From positions 17,041,447-17,105,446 of the forward strand of contig BSWB01000005.1 in NCBI GenBank assembly GCA_033239125.1: a stretch of 64,000 bases of DNA, in the 5' to 3' direction. The notes below the pieces were generated by a model. That model saw nothing but the letters and a program-made list of their open reading frames with translations. It had not been told where the DNA came from and did not search any database. The position numbers were made by a program, and so were the translations under genes. This document shows positions 10,204-23,496 of this stretch, piece by piece. Each line of letters opens with the position of its first letter. Within the stretch, counting starts at the first letter, position 1. The DNA is from Fagopyrum homotropicum. Its lineage: Eukaryota; Streptophyta; Magnoliopsida; Caryophyllales; Polygonaceae.

Positions 10204-12295
10204 TTATGTGTTGTACGGCCGTCTTATGAAACGTTGTCCTTCCTTTGTTGCATCATCATTGCTTCATAACATCCTTAAAATTTGGGGTCTTTAATTCATA
10301 TATTTATTTCATGTCACATCTTTCGTTAATATATCAAGAAGTGCTATGACACATGATATGTTTATCGTTTTAATTATTACTAAAAGTAGTTCTTTGTCAT
10401 TTGAAATCAAAGACCTTTTTTATTTATAGTTATCATTTGAATCTACATCTAAAGTTTATGTTGAGGTATACCGTCTCAACTAGTTATAATTGTAGCGTTT
10501 GTGTCCATGATTATAAATTTGTAGTATCCAAAAACATCACAAGCAAAAGGTAGTATTATCTCGGATCTCACCCTAAATAGGTTTGATTTTAATCGAACCG
10601 GTCTCAAACCGACTCAAGATATTTTTTTCAACAACCTTAAGCCCTAATTTTATTTTAAGATTATTTCATGTGTGTAATTTTACCTTTATTGGATAAACAT
10701 TTCATAGATAAGTTGTCATAATCCATTTATCTTTTCACCATTAGTTGTTTTATACAAAACATGTTAGTAATTTATTGAAGCTTTCATGATGGAATCTCAC
10801 ACCACTTTTTGACTATTATATTAATGACGCAATAGTATTGCAATCATTCGAGAAGGGTATTAAGTATACATACACATTCAACTAAGTTGTGACTGGAAAG
10901 TATCGATCTAGATCCCCTCGGCTGTTGTCAAGAAATTAATTATTTAAATATCATACCATCTAAGTTGCATTTGCTAGTTTACCAATAAGTGATTTGTAAC
11001 CATTAATTTATCTTTATAAAATGGATACAAATATTTTACGACTACAAAAATCATATGTACAAATGAAATGTAATATAGTGAAAGAAATAAGTATAACTAT
11101 ACTTCAGATTTTTTAAGGTTCTGGTTTTCTTATAAATTTGAAATTCTCAACTACTAAAAAGCGATCCAATTATGGTTTATCATAAGGTTATATTTTTACA
11201 TTTTGTTTTGTATTTGTCAACTATTGGTCATTTTTAAAAATGAGGCTTCATATAAACTATACAAAGCTTTATTGTGACGTTGTTCGTAAAACAAAACGAC
11301 ACTATCTTGTTATCCTTTGAGCAATCTTTTTTGTTGGTCATCCAACCTATGTTATCCTTTGACTCGCTTAACCAACAAGATAATTTAGCATATGAAAATC
11401 ACCAAATTTGTTAGGCTAATATAAGCACATATATAGATTTTTCAAAAAAAAAAGAATTGGTTGACAAAAAGAGGAAGAAAAAAACGAAGAAGTCATTAGA
11501 TAAAAAATTAATTATTGTGTAATTTTTTTTTGTTTTCCTAAGCATTGAAAAAAATAATTAAAAATAGAAACTTTTCAAATTAAAATTTTAATTATCTTTC
11601 TTAATAGAGTACAATAATTTTAGCTTAATTACTCTAAAAACGTGGTTATAAGGTAAAAGAGTAACAAATTTATTATTTCGAATCATCTCTTTTTCTACAA
11701 TCTGATAATTATTTTGTGGTATTTCTCAATTTATACAAAGGTTTGGAGTGTGTTGTGTGCAAAGCGGTAGCGGTAGAGGTTGAGGCAGGAATATCCGTTA
11801 AGGTAGCGGCAATGGTAAACTCTAGTTTAAATACAAACGCTTTGTGAGAGTATCTTAAAAAAAATAATGTTTAAGACACTAAGAACTAAAAATACTTACA
11901 AAACACCCTTGTGGCATTAAATTGCTAAACGTTATCTCTACTAATATTGTTTTAGTATTTTCAAACGTAGGTGTAATTATCATGAAAACGACATGTTTTT
12001 TATCCTCATAAGTATTAAATTTCTTGCCACTAATGTTCTCTGTATGTGTAGGGTATAAACGTAATTTACCTTATTATTATCTGTATGAATTTCCTTTTAT
12101 TATATTTAATACTAAAGTCATTATGAGATTTCCTTGTTATACGTTTCAATTAAATATATTGTCACTAATAGTTTTGTTTTTTGTCATGGACTAAAGAGTT
12201 ACAATATTATTTCGTAAATCGAAGTCACTATAGTTGGTGGACATTATGAGGCGACTAAAAATAGCACAAACTCAAGATTGAACATGATATTGGAC
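10204..12295 (+). repeat. Tandem-array spacer between gene copies 1 and 2
   Basis: About 2.1 kb of AT-rich DNA repeated nearly unchanged at 33868-35950 and in part at 14405-14890, 32660-33553 and 55134-55633. It contains a GC-richer purine patch with GGTAGCGGTAGAGG near 11767. No convincing reading frame is seen: the small ORFs are not kept between copies. Together with the gene it forms a unit of about 2.41 kb. Confidence 0.8.
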
Positions 12296-12302
12296 TATAA
12301 AT
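12296..12302 (+). promoter_or_regulatory. TATA box of copy 2, cut off from its gene
   Basis: TATAAAT, the same box as in the other copies. The reverse solo LTR starts 5 bp after it, so the box is now about 1.86 kb from the copy 2 ATG instead of about 70 bp. Confidence 0.6.
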
Positions 12303-12306
12303 CAAC

Positions 12307-14094
12307 TGTAACACCCCGAATCCGCGGGACTCGGGGCGCTACGGGTTGGGACCTCACAATGGGTCCCGACCCTTAGCCTGACAACAATTTCACCGGATCT
12401 TTCAACATGGCACAAATAAAGGCAAAACCGAAATACATTTTATGCAATGTAAGAAAACCCAAAAGAAAACAAACAACGGACTTCAGCCGATAAACAACAT
12501 TAAAGACCAAAACGCCATACACGCGGCATACCAACATAATAAACAAAGAATAAAATACAACCCGACTCTAACCCAAACTCACTCCTAAAATGTACGAGAC
12601 CCCGGCTGCCCACTCTTCCGGATCTCTCGGCCGCATTCCTAACCTGCAATGCAATCTACAACAATATCGGTATAAAACCGTTAGCTAGCATTCAAGGCAT
12701 TAGAATCATGGTATTGGCACACACACACACATAAGGCATCATAAACACACAACATGTTCCAAAATACACAATCCGGTTTATTATCTTTTTATTATTAGGT
12801 CATATCCCGTTCTAATTCACTTCTTTTGTGACACGAGAATCTTAAAGATCTCGCCCTTGTCCCCTTTCACCATACGGGTTTGTACTTGATGCGGATCAGC
12901 ATCACCCGATGGACTGGTCACAAGGCACCTCCCAGTCATCCCCATTTTGGACCGGACATAGCGGTCACCGCCCGTTATCATACACTTGGGCCAAATATAA
13001 ACATATAAAGTCGGTGGTCCTATTACCGGTTTAGATGTTATAACATAAGCAATAAACACGCACATAAACAATAAACACCCACCACCAAACACGCATTGAA
13101 ACTAATACAGAGAATACGAGCTAAGTAAGTCCGAAGACTTACCTGTACCAGGTCAAGTTCAGTCAACGGTATTCTTTGACTCCATAGGAGTCTAATCTCA
13201 AATGCCTGATCATAACATGAAACTTGTATCAATAACAAAATATCTAATACCTTAGGAGTTTTCACTTCTAAGTTAACAACAATCATCTAAGGGGAAATAC
13301 TAACTAGTCTACTCCTAACTAAATAACCAATAGTCTAAAATACATATCACTAGGACTTGCCAATATATATAATACTAACAACCTACTAGGTTAAACCTAA
13401 GGAAAGGAAAAACTCGTTCTAACCAAATGCTACAAACTCCGGTTATGACAGTAAGTGTACGAACATAAATTCTTATAATAGTGAAATAGCTTATCACATG
13501 TCCACGATCTAATACTACCAATGAAACTATCTCAGGTTCTTCATTTAACATATAAATTGTCATTATCCTTATGCGCATTCATCTACTCCTTCATAGTGTT
13601 CGTGTTTACGGCATTCATCTTGCATACAACCCATAAAAACCACCACCACTCATCCCATATATATCCATTCATACACACTTGGAGTTACCCACCTCTCAAC
13701 TTCCAAAATATTCATCACCAGCTCATTCCACTCCTAGCCGTGACAACCACATAATATACAAACTTCGCAGCTTTCAATAATTAGATATTCTAATCTTGAC
13801 AACACACAACAACAATTCTCAGCACACTTCTCACAAAACCGAATTTCATGATATACATAACCATTAACACTAATCACATAACATTTACAAAACCCTTAAT
13901 CTCACACATGTGCTTTGCAATATAGAAACCATTCTCGTAAATCATTTACAGCATTAGCACGGGTAATAAAATATCGATGTATATATACTTGTAGAATTTA
14001 ATTTCCGTAGTAAAAATATTTATGATATTAAAATATCGATAAGATCCGGATAAAAATAAATATTGCAAACTCGCCAAAATTTTTGGGCGTTACA
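12307..14094 (-). mobile_element. Solo LTR, group A related, reverse orientation
   Basis: 1788 bp running TGTAACACCCC to GTTACA on the plus strand, flanked by a perfect 5-bp duplication TCAAC (12302-12306 and 14095-14099). No PBS, interior or second LTR is present, so this is a solo LTR left by LTR-LTR recombination. On the minus strand it shows the group A landmarks: the GTAAGTC hairpin (13125-13142), the ACGGGCGGTGAC core (around 12960-12980) and the conserved end near 12307-12410. It lacks the GC-rich block and the CCC array of A1, A3 and A4, hence is a shorter subfamily. Confidence 0.9.
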
Positions 14095-14159
14095 TCAACT
14101 TCATTAACTACTTCATCACAATCATCAAGGAAAAAACGCTCTTACTCACAACCTTCGCC

Positions 14160-14404
14160 ATGAACCCCAACAACAATGTTAAGAGTGAAAATGATGCTTC
14201 ACCACCGCAACAAGGTGGTAGTCAACCCAAATCCCGCGAAAACCCGAGGGTTGAAGAATCCATTGGAGTGGAGGAGATAGAAGATATATTTGTGGTGATG
14301 GGCTGTGCTAGATGCATATATATTGTATGGTATCTAAGAAAACGCCAAAGTGTGCACAATACGGCTCCACAAACCTGATTGTTATTCCCCCAGCGAAATA
14401 ATTG
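14160..14404 (+). pseudogene. Zinc-ribbon gene copy 2, frameshifted
   Basis: ATG at 14160 with the same N-terminus as copy 3. A one-base deletion near 14315 (GATGCATAT where other copies read GATGCCATAT) shifts the frame inside the zinc ribbon after the first CxxC, so the second CxxC is lost and the frame ends at 14378 instead of near 14400. The TATA box was also displaced by the solo LTR upstream. Confidence 0.8.
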
Positions 14405-14890
14405 TGTGTTGTACGGCCGTCTTATGAAACGTGGTCCTTCCTTTGTTGCATCATCATTCCTTCATAACATCCTTAAAATTTGGGGTCTTTAATTCATATA
14501 TTTATTTCATGTCACATCTTTCGTTGATATATCAAGAAGTGCTATGACACATGATATGTTTATCGTTTTAATTATTACTAAAAGTAGTTCTTTGTCATTT
14601 GAAATCAAGGACCTTTTTTTTATAGTTATCATTTGAATCTACATCTAAAGTTTATGTTGAGGTATATCGTCTCAACTAGTTATAAATGTAGCGTTTGTGT
14701 CCATGATTATAAATTTGTAGTACCCAAAAACATCACAAGCAACAAAAGGTAATATTATCTCGGATCTCACCCTAAGTAGGTTTGATTTTAATCGAACCGG
14801 TCTCAAACCGACTCAAGATATTTTCTTTTAACAACCTTAAGCCCTTATTTTATTTTAAGATTATTTCATGTGAGTAAATTTACCTTTATT
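14405..14890 (+). repeat. Tandem-array spacer after copy 2, truncated
   Basis: Matches the spacer after copies 1 and 3 up to TACCTTTATT at 14890, where A2 sequence takes over. The continuation is not found until 32660, and about 710 bp of spacer are missing between the two points. Confidence 0.75.
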
Positions 14891-16393
14891 CCATCTTGAA
14901 TTCTATTAAGTTGACTCAAAGTTCCCTTCTATTTGTTCGTTCTGGCCGCTAATGTCCTCTTTATCCATCAAATGGTTTCTTTGACGTCCCCAAAAGGAGT
15001 CAGATGAATAGCCAAGGGGTTCGCCAGAACGTGATGCTCAACTCGGTACTTGAACATACTCATCTTCGTATATATACTATCCTAATCCCAAAAAGGTGTT
15101 TGTCCAAGGGCGATGATAGCTTCCTATCATCCTAACAATAAGGCCCACTACTATTAATATAATACTAGCATACCTTAAGTGCATGTATATATAGCTATAT
15201 ATATAAGTCCTAGGTTCACATTACTATTAATATAACACATCCACATTCCATCAACAATCTAAGGTCCCAAAACATATAACCGTCCACATATATAACTATA
15301 CACATATATCCAGTTAATCATGCAACATACAATCACAAAGATACACATCAATTCTATCATGCATAACTACAAACCTCATATCCATATCTATATATACATA
15401 TATATACATATCAAAATCTAATAAGCTAAGCTGCCGAGATCTGCGGAAGGACTGGTGATCCAAACATTCTACCCCGACTTATGCATGTGATTTTGAAAAC
15501 GAAAACTCAGAACCCGTGGGGTTCTGTTTATTCCTTATTCGGCCTTCAGAATATTGCGAGTGTCATTGTTGTTAACCTGGGGCTCTGATACCACTTTTGT
15601 AACAACCCAAATCCACGAGACTCGGGATGCTACGGGTTGGGACCTCACAATGGGTCCCGACCCTTAGCTTGACAACAATTTCACCGGACCTTTCCAACAT
15701 GGCACAAATAAAGGCAAAACCGAAATTTCTTTGAATGCAAATAATAAGAAACCCGAAGGAAAACAACAAAAGACTTCAGCCGCGATACAACACAAAAACC
15801 GAACGCCAAATACACGGCATAAAAAAAACAAAACATACAATACTCCAACACGACTCCACCCAAAAACCCTTCCTAAAATGTACGGACCCCGGGTGCCACT
15901 CTTCCGAATCTCTCGGCCGCATTCCTAACCTGCAAGGCAATCTACAACAATTGGTATAAAACCGTTAGCTCATATTCGAAGCATTAGAATTAATGGGAAA
16001 GGCACATACACAAGTAGAACACCGCAAGCACACAACATACTTAAAAGCACACCAATCCGGTTTATTATCTTTATTATTATCAAGTCGTATCCCGTACTAA
16101 TTCAACTTAGGTTGTGACACGAGAGTCAACGAAACTCGCCTCGGTCCCTACTTACCGGCATGGAATGGTACTGATGCATCCGACCGTCTACCAGCACGGG
16201 ATAGTTGCCGAGAACCTCCTAGCTCTCGCGGGAGCTAGGCAAGTTGTCACCGCCCGTTATCATACACTTGGGCCAAAATAATATAAAGGTCGGTAATCCT
16301 AATTCCGGTTTAGTTATTATAAACAATAAACACACACCACAAAACACACATCAATGCTAATACAAGGAATACGAGCTAAGTAAGTCCGGAGAC
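14891..16393 (-). mobile_element. Element A2 fragment, reverse orientation
   Basis: Read on the minus strand this is the 3' part of a group A 5' LTR (16393 down to 15598), the tRNA-iMet PBS (complement at 15581-15593) and the first 0.7 kb of a non-coding interior (15580-14891). The LTR end reads TGTAACAACCC on the plus strand. At 16393 element A3 begins inside the second arm of the LTR's GTAAGTC hairpin. The other half of A2 is not found in the window. Confidence 0.8.
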
Positions 16394-19300
16394 TGTAACG
16401 CCCCAAATTTTTGGCGCGTTTGCGATATTTATTTTTTTGGTTATTTTTCCGGATTTATCGATAGTTTTATAGCTTAAATATTTTTATGAGTATTTTTTTT
16501 CGTCGTAAATTAAATTATACGAGTATATATATATAGATATATATTTTATTTCATGTGTTTAAATTATCATATAATCTCGGAAATAAATTGCGAGAATGGT
16601 TTTGTATTTCAAAGTTTATTTTTGCGAGTTCATTTATATATTACATCCCCACATATTTTCCCATATTTTATTTTGCGAGGGAAGTTCGGAAAATTCTCCG
16701 ATCCGATAATCCCGTTCCAATTTTTGATCGAGCTTATTAATTCTTGATTTCCTATTTTAATAATATTATTATTTTTTATCATATTTTTATTTATTTATTT
16801 ATTTATTTTCTTTCTAACCTTTCTCACCTTTCTCTCTTTCCGACCCATCGAATGAGCTTGCCCCTCCCTCCTTCTATTTGAAGATGCTAGCAGTCTAGCC
16901 TATTGCCGCCCTAGCCTGCTGATTCTTGTTGGACCTGTCTCTTTCGTCTCCTCTGCCAAGCATGTTGCACCTCTCTAACCTTGCCATCTAGTCCGACCCC
17001 TTGACCTTCTCGCTCTCTTGCTCAACCCTACACCTTGTGACTCCCGTTCCCTCACACCTTGAACTTTCGGCACATCTCTTCACAACCCTCGACTCTCCAT
17101 CTCTCACTCTCTGTATTCTCACCACCACTCCCTCTGTTTGAACAATTATGATCCCCATATCCGATTCTCGCAAGCCCAGAGGACTCGCATCTCCCTATGT
17201 TTGTTTTGCAGAAAATCGATCTCCCCTCTACTCATCTCTCAGCTTACTGTTCTCTCTTTGAATCTCTTCCCTCTCTGTTGCCTATGTTGAAGCCGATTGG
17301 AGATTGCACCACCATCTGGGGAGTGTTCGCACCACCAGGACCCACCGGAACGCTGGGGAGGCGCCTCCGCACCACCGCCTCGACCCCACCGGAGCCACCA
17401 GCAAGTGCTGCCGCCGCCTCAACCCCATCAGCGCACCTGCAAATTGCCTTTTTCTTTATCCTGCTCGTTGTCCGTCTGTCTCCAGGGAAGGGCCACCGCC
17501 GTTGGATATTGGACGCCCTCCTCGACGCCTCCGTCGCCAGGAAGCCCCACCGCCGAGTGCAGCCAGTAGCGCCGCTATCTTCTTCATTTCCCTCCTATGC
17601 AGCGAGCGGTTTAGGTTGAAGAAGAAGACCTTTGGGGTTATTCCGATTTTGGCCCTCCCTTTACGGCGTATTACACTTTGTGCCCAATTACTGGATAATT
17701 GCAGTAATGACCCTAAACTTTAGAAGTTGTATTTTATACCCTTGTAGAAAATTGATTATGGGAAATGACCCAAGTTTTTTAAAATATTATTTTATGCCCT
17801 ACTGGATTATATTTTTGCGGTTTTGGACAAAAGTTGTTTTCTGAAATGATTTAAATTCTTGAGTTCCATATTTACGGCCAGGAGAGTTAATTGCGGATTT
17901 AAGATGCATGTTTGTGATGCTGCGTATTTTCCCCGGAAATGGATTAGCGGTTTGGAACCTTGGATTTTGCTTATGCGATATTCTTATATTGAAATGCTAT
18001 ATTTTACACCCTTATTAGATTTAAATTCGATTTATTGATCAAAGTATTAATTGGGGTTTTTACAACCAAGTTCCTAAAATTTCACATTTTGCCCGGAAGG
18101 ATTTTTACGGGTTTTAACGAGGGCTTTTGAAATCGAGTTCTTCCTTATTTTTATATATATTATTTATTCCAATTAAATTTAGCGTACGGGCTAAATTTGT
18201 CTAGTTTTGTTGCTAGGTTCGAAAACGACCCCGTAAAGGCTGAACAAGTCGAAGTTCGACATCCGTCGACCGACTACCGTCTTTTGGACGTCATGTGAGT
18301 TACCTTCTTCCTTGATCTAGTTATGATTAGTATTAGTATCATGCTAGGTTGAATCTAGCATAACTTAGAGAGAATGCCAAGTAGTGGCTTTGAACTTTAG
18401 GTGAGGATATTGAGTATGGTTTGAACGTTCTAAGGATTGAGGTGTGTACGTTATCACGTGAGCTTTGTTGAGATTGCGGAGTTTAGGATGAGAGTATCCT
18501 AGTACATGGGGCTATGGTTGTGATCTTATGAGTTTATGAGGGCTAGGAGTGTATCCTAGATTATGAAAGTGTATGACCTAATAAGATGATATAGGACTAG
18601 AAGTCTAAGAACTTCTAGCTTGTGAGTAATACGTTGTTGATTATCGTGCCTTGTCTTGAACAGGCTTTGGTTATATTCCTTCGGAGAGTGATATCGGTTT
18701 CGTTTATCTTTGAGATGAGGTAAGTCCTCGGACTTATTTAGCCGCTTCTATGCCTTATTTGGATGTATATGGTGGTGTGTATTTACCGCTTTTAAGCATG
18801 AAAATGGATTAGGATTTACTTGACCTTATTTATTGGCCCATTGTTACTACTATTATTATCGGGCGGTGACATCACCGCTCAGTTTCCCGAGGGAGACTGG
18901 GGGGATCTCTGCGACCAGGCCATACACGGTATACGGGCGGGCTTCTTCATCACTCCCTCAGGGTATACGGGTTGGGCGCCGCCACAGTCCTGTTGGTTAC
19001 ACGGGGACAGAGGCGAGAGTTATAAGACTCTCGTGTCATACTTGAACGAATGGATTAGATATGAAATAACCTAAAAAGATAATAAGTAACGGATGTGTAT
19101 GTTTATGAGCATGTTGTGTGTTTGTGTTCCTATGTGTGTTTGTGCCATATTATTCTTATAATGCCTAGAATGTGAGCTAACGGTTTTATACTGATTGTTG
19201 TAGTTGATGTGCAGGTTAGGATGTGGCCGAGTGATCCGGAGGAGTGGGCAGCCGGGGTTCCGTACATCTTAGGTTGTTTTGGGTTTTGGAGTCCTTGTGT

Positions 19301-19730
19301 TGTTATTGTATATTATGTTGATGTTGTTGTATGGACGGCTGAAGTCTTTCCTTTCTTTTATTTTCGGGTTTCATAACATTGCATAAAAATGTATTTCGGT
19401 TTTGGCCTTTATTTGTGCCTTGTTGTAAGATCCAGTGAAATTGTTGTCAGACTAAGGGTCGGAACCCATTGTGAGGCCCCAGCCCGTAGCGCCCTGAGTC
19501 CCGCGGATTCGGGGTGTTACAAAAGTGGTATCAGAGCCCTATGTTGACAACAATGGCACTCGCAATCTTCTAAAGGCCGAATAAAAAAAAAATAAACAGG
19601 TTCCTCAAGGGTTCTGAGTTTTAAAGAAATGAATTTCGTTTTCAAATCATGTGCATGAGTCAGTTGGGGTAGAATGTACGGGACCACCACTTCCTCCGCA
19701 GATCTCGGCGACGTAGTTATTGATTATTAT

Positions 19731-19783
<53 letters not shown>

Positions 19784-20547
19784 GATATGCATATGTGGAC
19801 TTAGGATGTTTTGGACTATACTTGTATGTTGAATTGTAAATTGTTTGTGGACTGGTTATGTTATAGTAGTAGCATGACGTTTATGTCTTTATATATTTAT
19901 ATATAAACATATGGTATGTTAATATTATATTAGTGATATAGAACCTTATAGCTAAGATGATTGAAAGCTATCATTGCCCCCTTGGACGACGCCTTTTGGC
20001 TTAGGATAGTATTCATACGAAGATGAATATGCTCAAGTTATCGAGTTGAGCATCAAGTTTTTGCAAGCACCCCAATGATTCCTCGGACTCCTTTAAGAGG
20101 ACATCGAAGAAGAAGACTAGAGATGACGTAACCAAAGGACAAACAAATAAAAGAGAACCTCGTGTCAACTTAAGCGAAGCCAAGATGGAGACTATACCAA
20201 TATAAAAGCAACATGAAGGTATGAAGTGATATGAACTTATGAAGAAGCTGCGATGGAGCATCAATGAAGCAACTAGAGACAACGAACTTAAAGTTTTTTC
20301 AAGTATGGTACCGATGAACTGAAGGTGCGAATCAAGTAGAGAGGACTACATTCTCGCTCAAGGATAAAAGTGGCGTTCTAAGTAAGACGAGTTTTCAATA
20401 GGCTCCCCTAAGCATGGGAGTCAAGATGAAAAGACATTGGGAAAGATTTATGAGAACCGTAAGTTAAGCTTACGGAGGTACCGGAGGGTGTAGTGACAAT
20501 CTGTGCGAGATTCTAAGCGGGTGACTTATTCAGAAGTTCGAGAGTTA
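16394..20547 (+). mobile_element. Element A3: 5' LTR and start of interior, 3' truncated
   Basis: LTR of 3128 bp (16394-19521, TGTAACGCCCC to GTTACA), PBS TGGTATCAGAGCC at 19526-19538, conserved leader, a (TA)n tract at about 19733-19779 and about 0.9 kb of the group A non-coding interior. After GAGGTACCGGAG (about 20475-20487) the sequence departs from other group A interiors and runs into the truncated LTR of A4 near 20548. The LTR is a distinct subfamily with its own GC-rich block (17290-17620), CCC array (17653-17827) and hairpin (18720-18737). Confidence 0.8.
17653..17829 (+). repeat. Degenerate 28-bp CCC array in A3 LTR
   Basis: CCC occurs at 17653, 17683, 17711, 17739, 17769 and 17797 (intervals 30, 28, 28, 30, 28), with a degenerate step near 17827. 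ATTGCAG is seen in one unit, as in A1. Overall identity to the A1 LTR here is low, so the period is kept better than the sequence. Confidence 0.65.
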
Positions 20548-21550
20548 CGACTTCTATATTGTAAATGATATTGTACGAGTATATTTATATATTTTACATA
20601 TACACATATTCCGTATCTTATCTCAGAATGATTTCTGATTCGAAAATTCCGTTCCAAACACTTTGACCGAGTCCATTCTACTAACTCTTTTTCCTTTTCT
20701 TTAATTTAATTTTTTATTTGTTTATTGTTTTATTTTTTTCCTTACTATCCTTTCCCAGCCGGTGAGAACCCGGACCCCTCGTTTCTTGCTTGTGTGCCAC
20801 CCATGCTATTGGTCTAACCTCATAGCTCCAGCTAGCTTGCGCCTACCCCTTGGCTACCCGACCTGTCAGTGACCCACATCTGTTTTCATCCGCCCTCTCC
20901 CTGCTTCGATCACCTCACTACCCTCTCTACCTCTAAGTTGCTCGTCTCTCTGATTTCACTCAGCTCTAGCCTCCTCTGTTTCACCCATCTCCTCAAACCC
21001 GAAGAAACGCCTCGTCGTTGCCGGAATCGGGGAGAAACGCCACGCCTTCGACCTCTTCCCCCTCCTCTCTTGCTGTCGGAACCACTGTGCCGTCTCCGTC
21101 ACCAGGAGAGCTGCCTTTAAATTGTCCCCTTCCGCCCAATCGAGCCTGGAGCAGTCCCGCCTTTGCCATGTGAGAAGAGCCTTGCTTCCTGCGCATCCCT
21201 CACCCCCACCGGGAAGTCACCACCGGAGACTTGGAGCCTCGCCTCGCCGCTACCGGAGCCGCCCACGCAGCCTCGAGCAATCTGCTTCTTCCCTGCAGCT
21301 TGCTTCTTCAACCGTTTGCTGAGGGAGTTTATTCCTTCCCACACCGGAAAGGTTGTACCGCCTTGCTGTGCCACCAAGCGACCACCGGAGAGAGCCCATC
21401 GGAGCCTCCCTTCCCCAGCCCTATTTCGCCTTGCCAGGAGCCATGGCTGCCGGCTTGCCGCCGCCTATGCCTTCCTTTTCCTCCCAGCCATGCGCGTATA
21501 ACCCAGCGAGAAGGAAAGAAAAACCCTTTTGGGTTAATTTTAATTTGGAC

Positions 21551-21779
21551 CCCTTTATTATGGTATAATTACATTTTGGCCCGGCTGTTTTAAACAATTA
21601 CTGATTGTACCCATAGCTTTACTTTGAATTTGCAATTTTGACCCATATTTCTTGATTGTTGCATTTATGCCTTATGTTGGGTAAATTTCAGAAAATGCCC
21701 CAAGGATTATATAAGGATGATGACCCGTATTTAAGGAATTGTATGATTTGCCCCGGAAAACGTGTTTACGGGTTTTAAA
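21551..21779 (+). repeat. Degenerate 28-bp CCC array in A4 5' LTR
   Basis: CCC or GCC steps at 21551, 21580, 21610, 21642, 21670, 21698, 21724 and 21751 with intervals 26-32 bp, following the GC-rich block. The A4 3' LTR carries the same series after about 28690. Confidence 0.65.
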
Positions 21780-23483
21780 CTTGAGTTTTACTTTGAGTTA
21801 TATTCTTATATTTATATACACTATATTTTATGCCCTTGTGATAGTAATTTGGGTTTATGGCTCGAAGTTGTAAATTGCGGTTTTATGACCAAGCTTTTAG
21901 AATTTCATATTTTGCCCTGGAAGGGTTATTACGGATTTTAACGTGGGCTTTTGAAATCGAGTTTCCTTAGATTATATATGTTCTTTATTCTGTTCAAATT
22001 TAGCTTATAAGCTAAATTTGTTTAGTTTGATGCTAGGTTCGGAAGTGCCCCGATAAAGGCCTAACGAGTCCAAGTCGACGTCCGTTGAAACGACTTCCGT
22101 CTTTTGAAGTTGTGTGAGTATTCTTTCCCCTCGATCTAGTTATGTTAAGTTTTAGTATCATGCTAGGATGAATCTAGCATAACTTAGAGTTAATGCCAAG
22201 TAGTGGCTTTGAACCTAGGTGAGTTTCGAGGATTTAATATTGTTTGATGGATTGATGTTGATTCCAAGCTTGAGGTGTTGGTTATCTTGTGAGGTTGTTA
22301 TAACGCTTTAAGTTGTATGGTTGATCTTGTGAGTGTTTTGAGGCTCGAGTTGGGGTTGTATGATCTTGTGGGATTTTGGAGTTTAGGTTTGGCTTATCCT
22401 AGTTGCGTTGTGAGTTATGATCTTGCGAGATCCGAGGATTTAGAAGTCTTAGGACTTCTAGCTTTTGTTGAGTGTGATGTGAGCATGAGGGATTCTAGGA
22501 TGCGGTCCTAGAATTTAGAGTCAAATGGTCTTGCGTAGATCATTTGTATAGAAGTCTAAGACTTCTATTGTGAGTGGGTTGTTGTTGATATAGTTATCTT
22601 CTTGTGAGCAGTTTACGGGCTGCTTCCCTAAGGAAGCGAGAGTGTTGTGAGTTAAGTGTGGTGAAGAGGTAAGTCTCTGGACTTACTTAGCTCGTATTCC
22701 TCTTATTAGCATTGATGTGTGTTTGGTGGTGTGTGTTTATTGTTTATTGTTTATTACAACTAAACCGGAATTAGGATTACCGACCTTTATATTATTTGGG
22801 CCAAGTGTGTGATAACGGGCGGTGACATCACTGTCTAGCTCTTGCGTAGATCTAGGAGGTTCTTGGCGACTAGCCGTGCTGGTTAGACGGTCGGAGGCAT
22901 CCGTACCGTTCCATGCCGGAAATGGGGACCAAGGCGAGTTTCGGGAGATTCTCGTGTCACAAAAGAAGTTGAATTAGAACGGGATATGACTTCATAATAA
23001 TAAAGATAATAAACCGGATTGGTGTGCTTTTGAGTATGTTGTGTGTTTATGATGATTTACTTGTGTTTGTGCCTTTCCCATTGATTCTAATGCTTCGAAT
23101 AGAGCTAACGGTTTTATACCGAATGTTGTAGATTGCCTTGCAGGATAGGAATGCGGCCGAGAGATCCGGAAGAGTGGGCAGTCGGGGTTCCGTACATTTT
23201 AGGATTGGGTTTTTGGTGGAGTCGAGTTTGAGTATTGTATATTATTCATGTATATTGTATATCGTGTGGTGGCATTTGGCCCTTGGTGTTTCATATCGGC
23301 TGAAGTCTTTTGTTGTTTTCTTTCGGGTTTCCTTTCATTGCATAAAAATGTATTTCGGTTGTCGCCTTTATTTGTGCCTTGTTGCAAGATCCGGTTAAAT
23401 TGTTGTCAAGCTAAGGGTCGGGACCCATTGTGAGGTCCCAACCCGTAGCACTCCGAGTCCCGCGGATTCGGGTGTTACAAAAG

Positions 23484-23496
23484 TGGTATCAGAGCC
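23484..23496 (+). promoter_or_regulatory. Primer-binding site of A4 (initiator tRNA-Met)
   Basis: TGGTATCAGAGCC, 4 bp after the LTR end TTACA (23475-23479). Confidence 0.9.
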
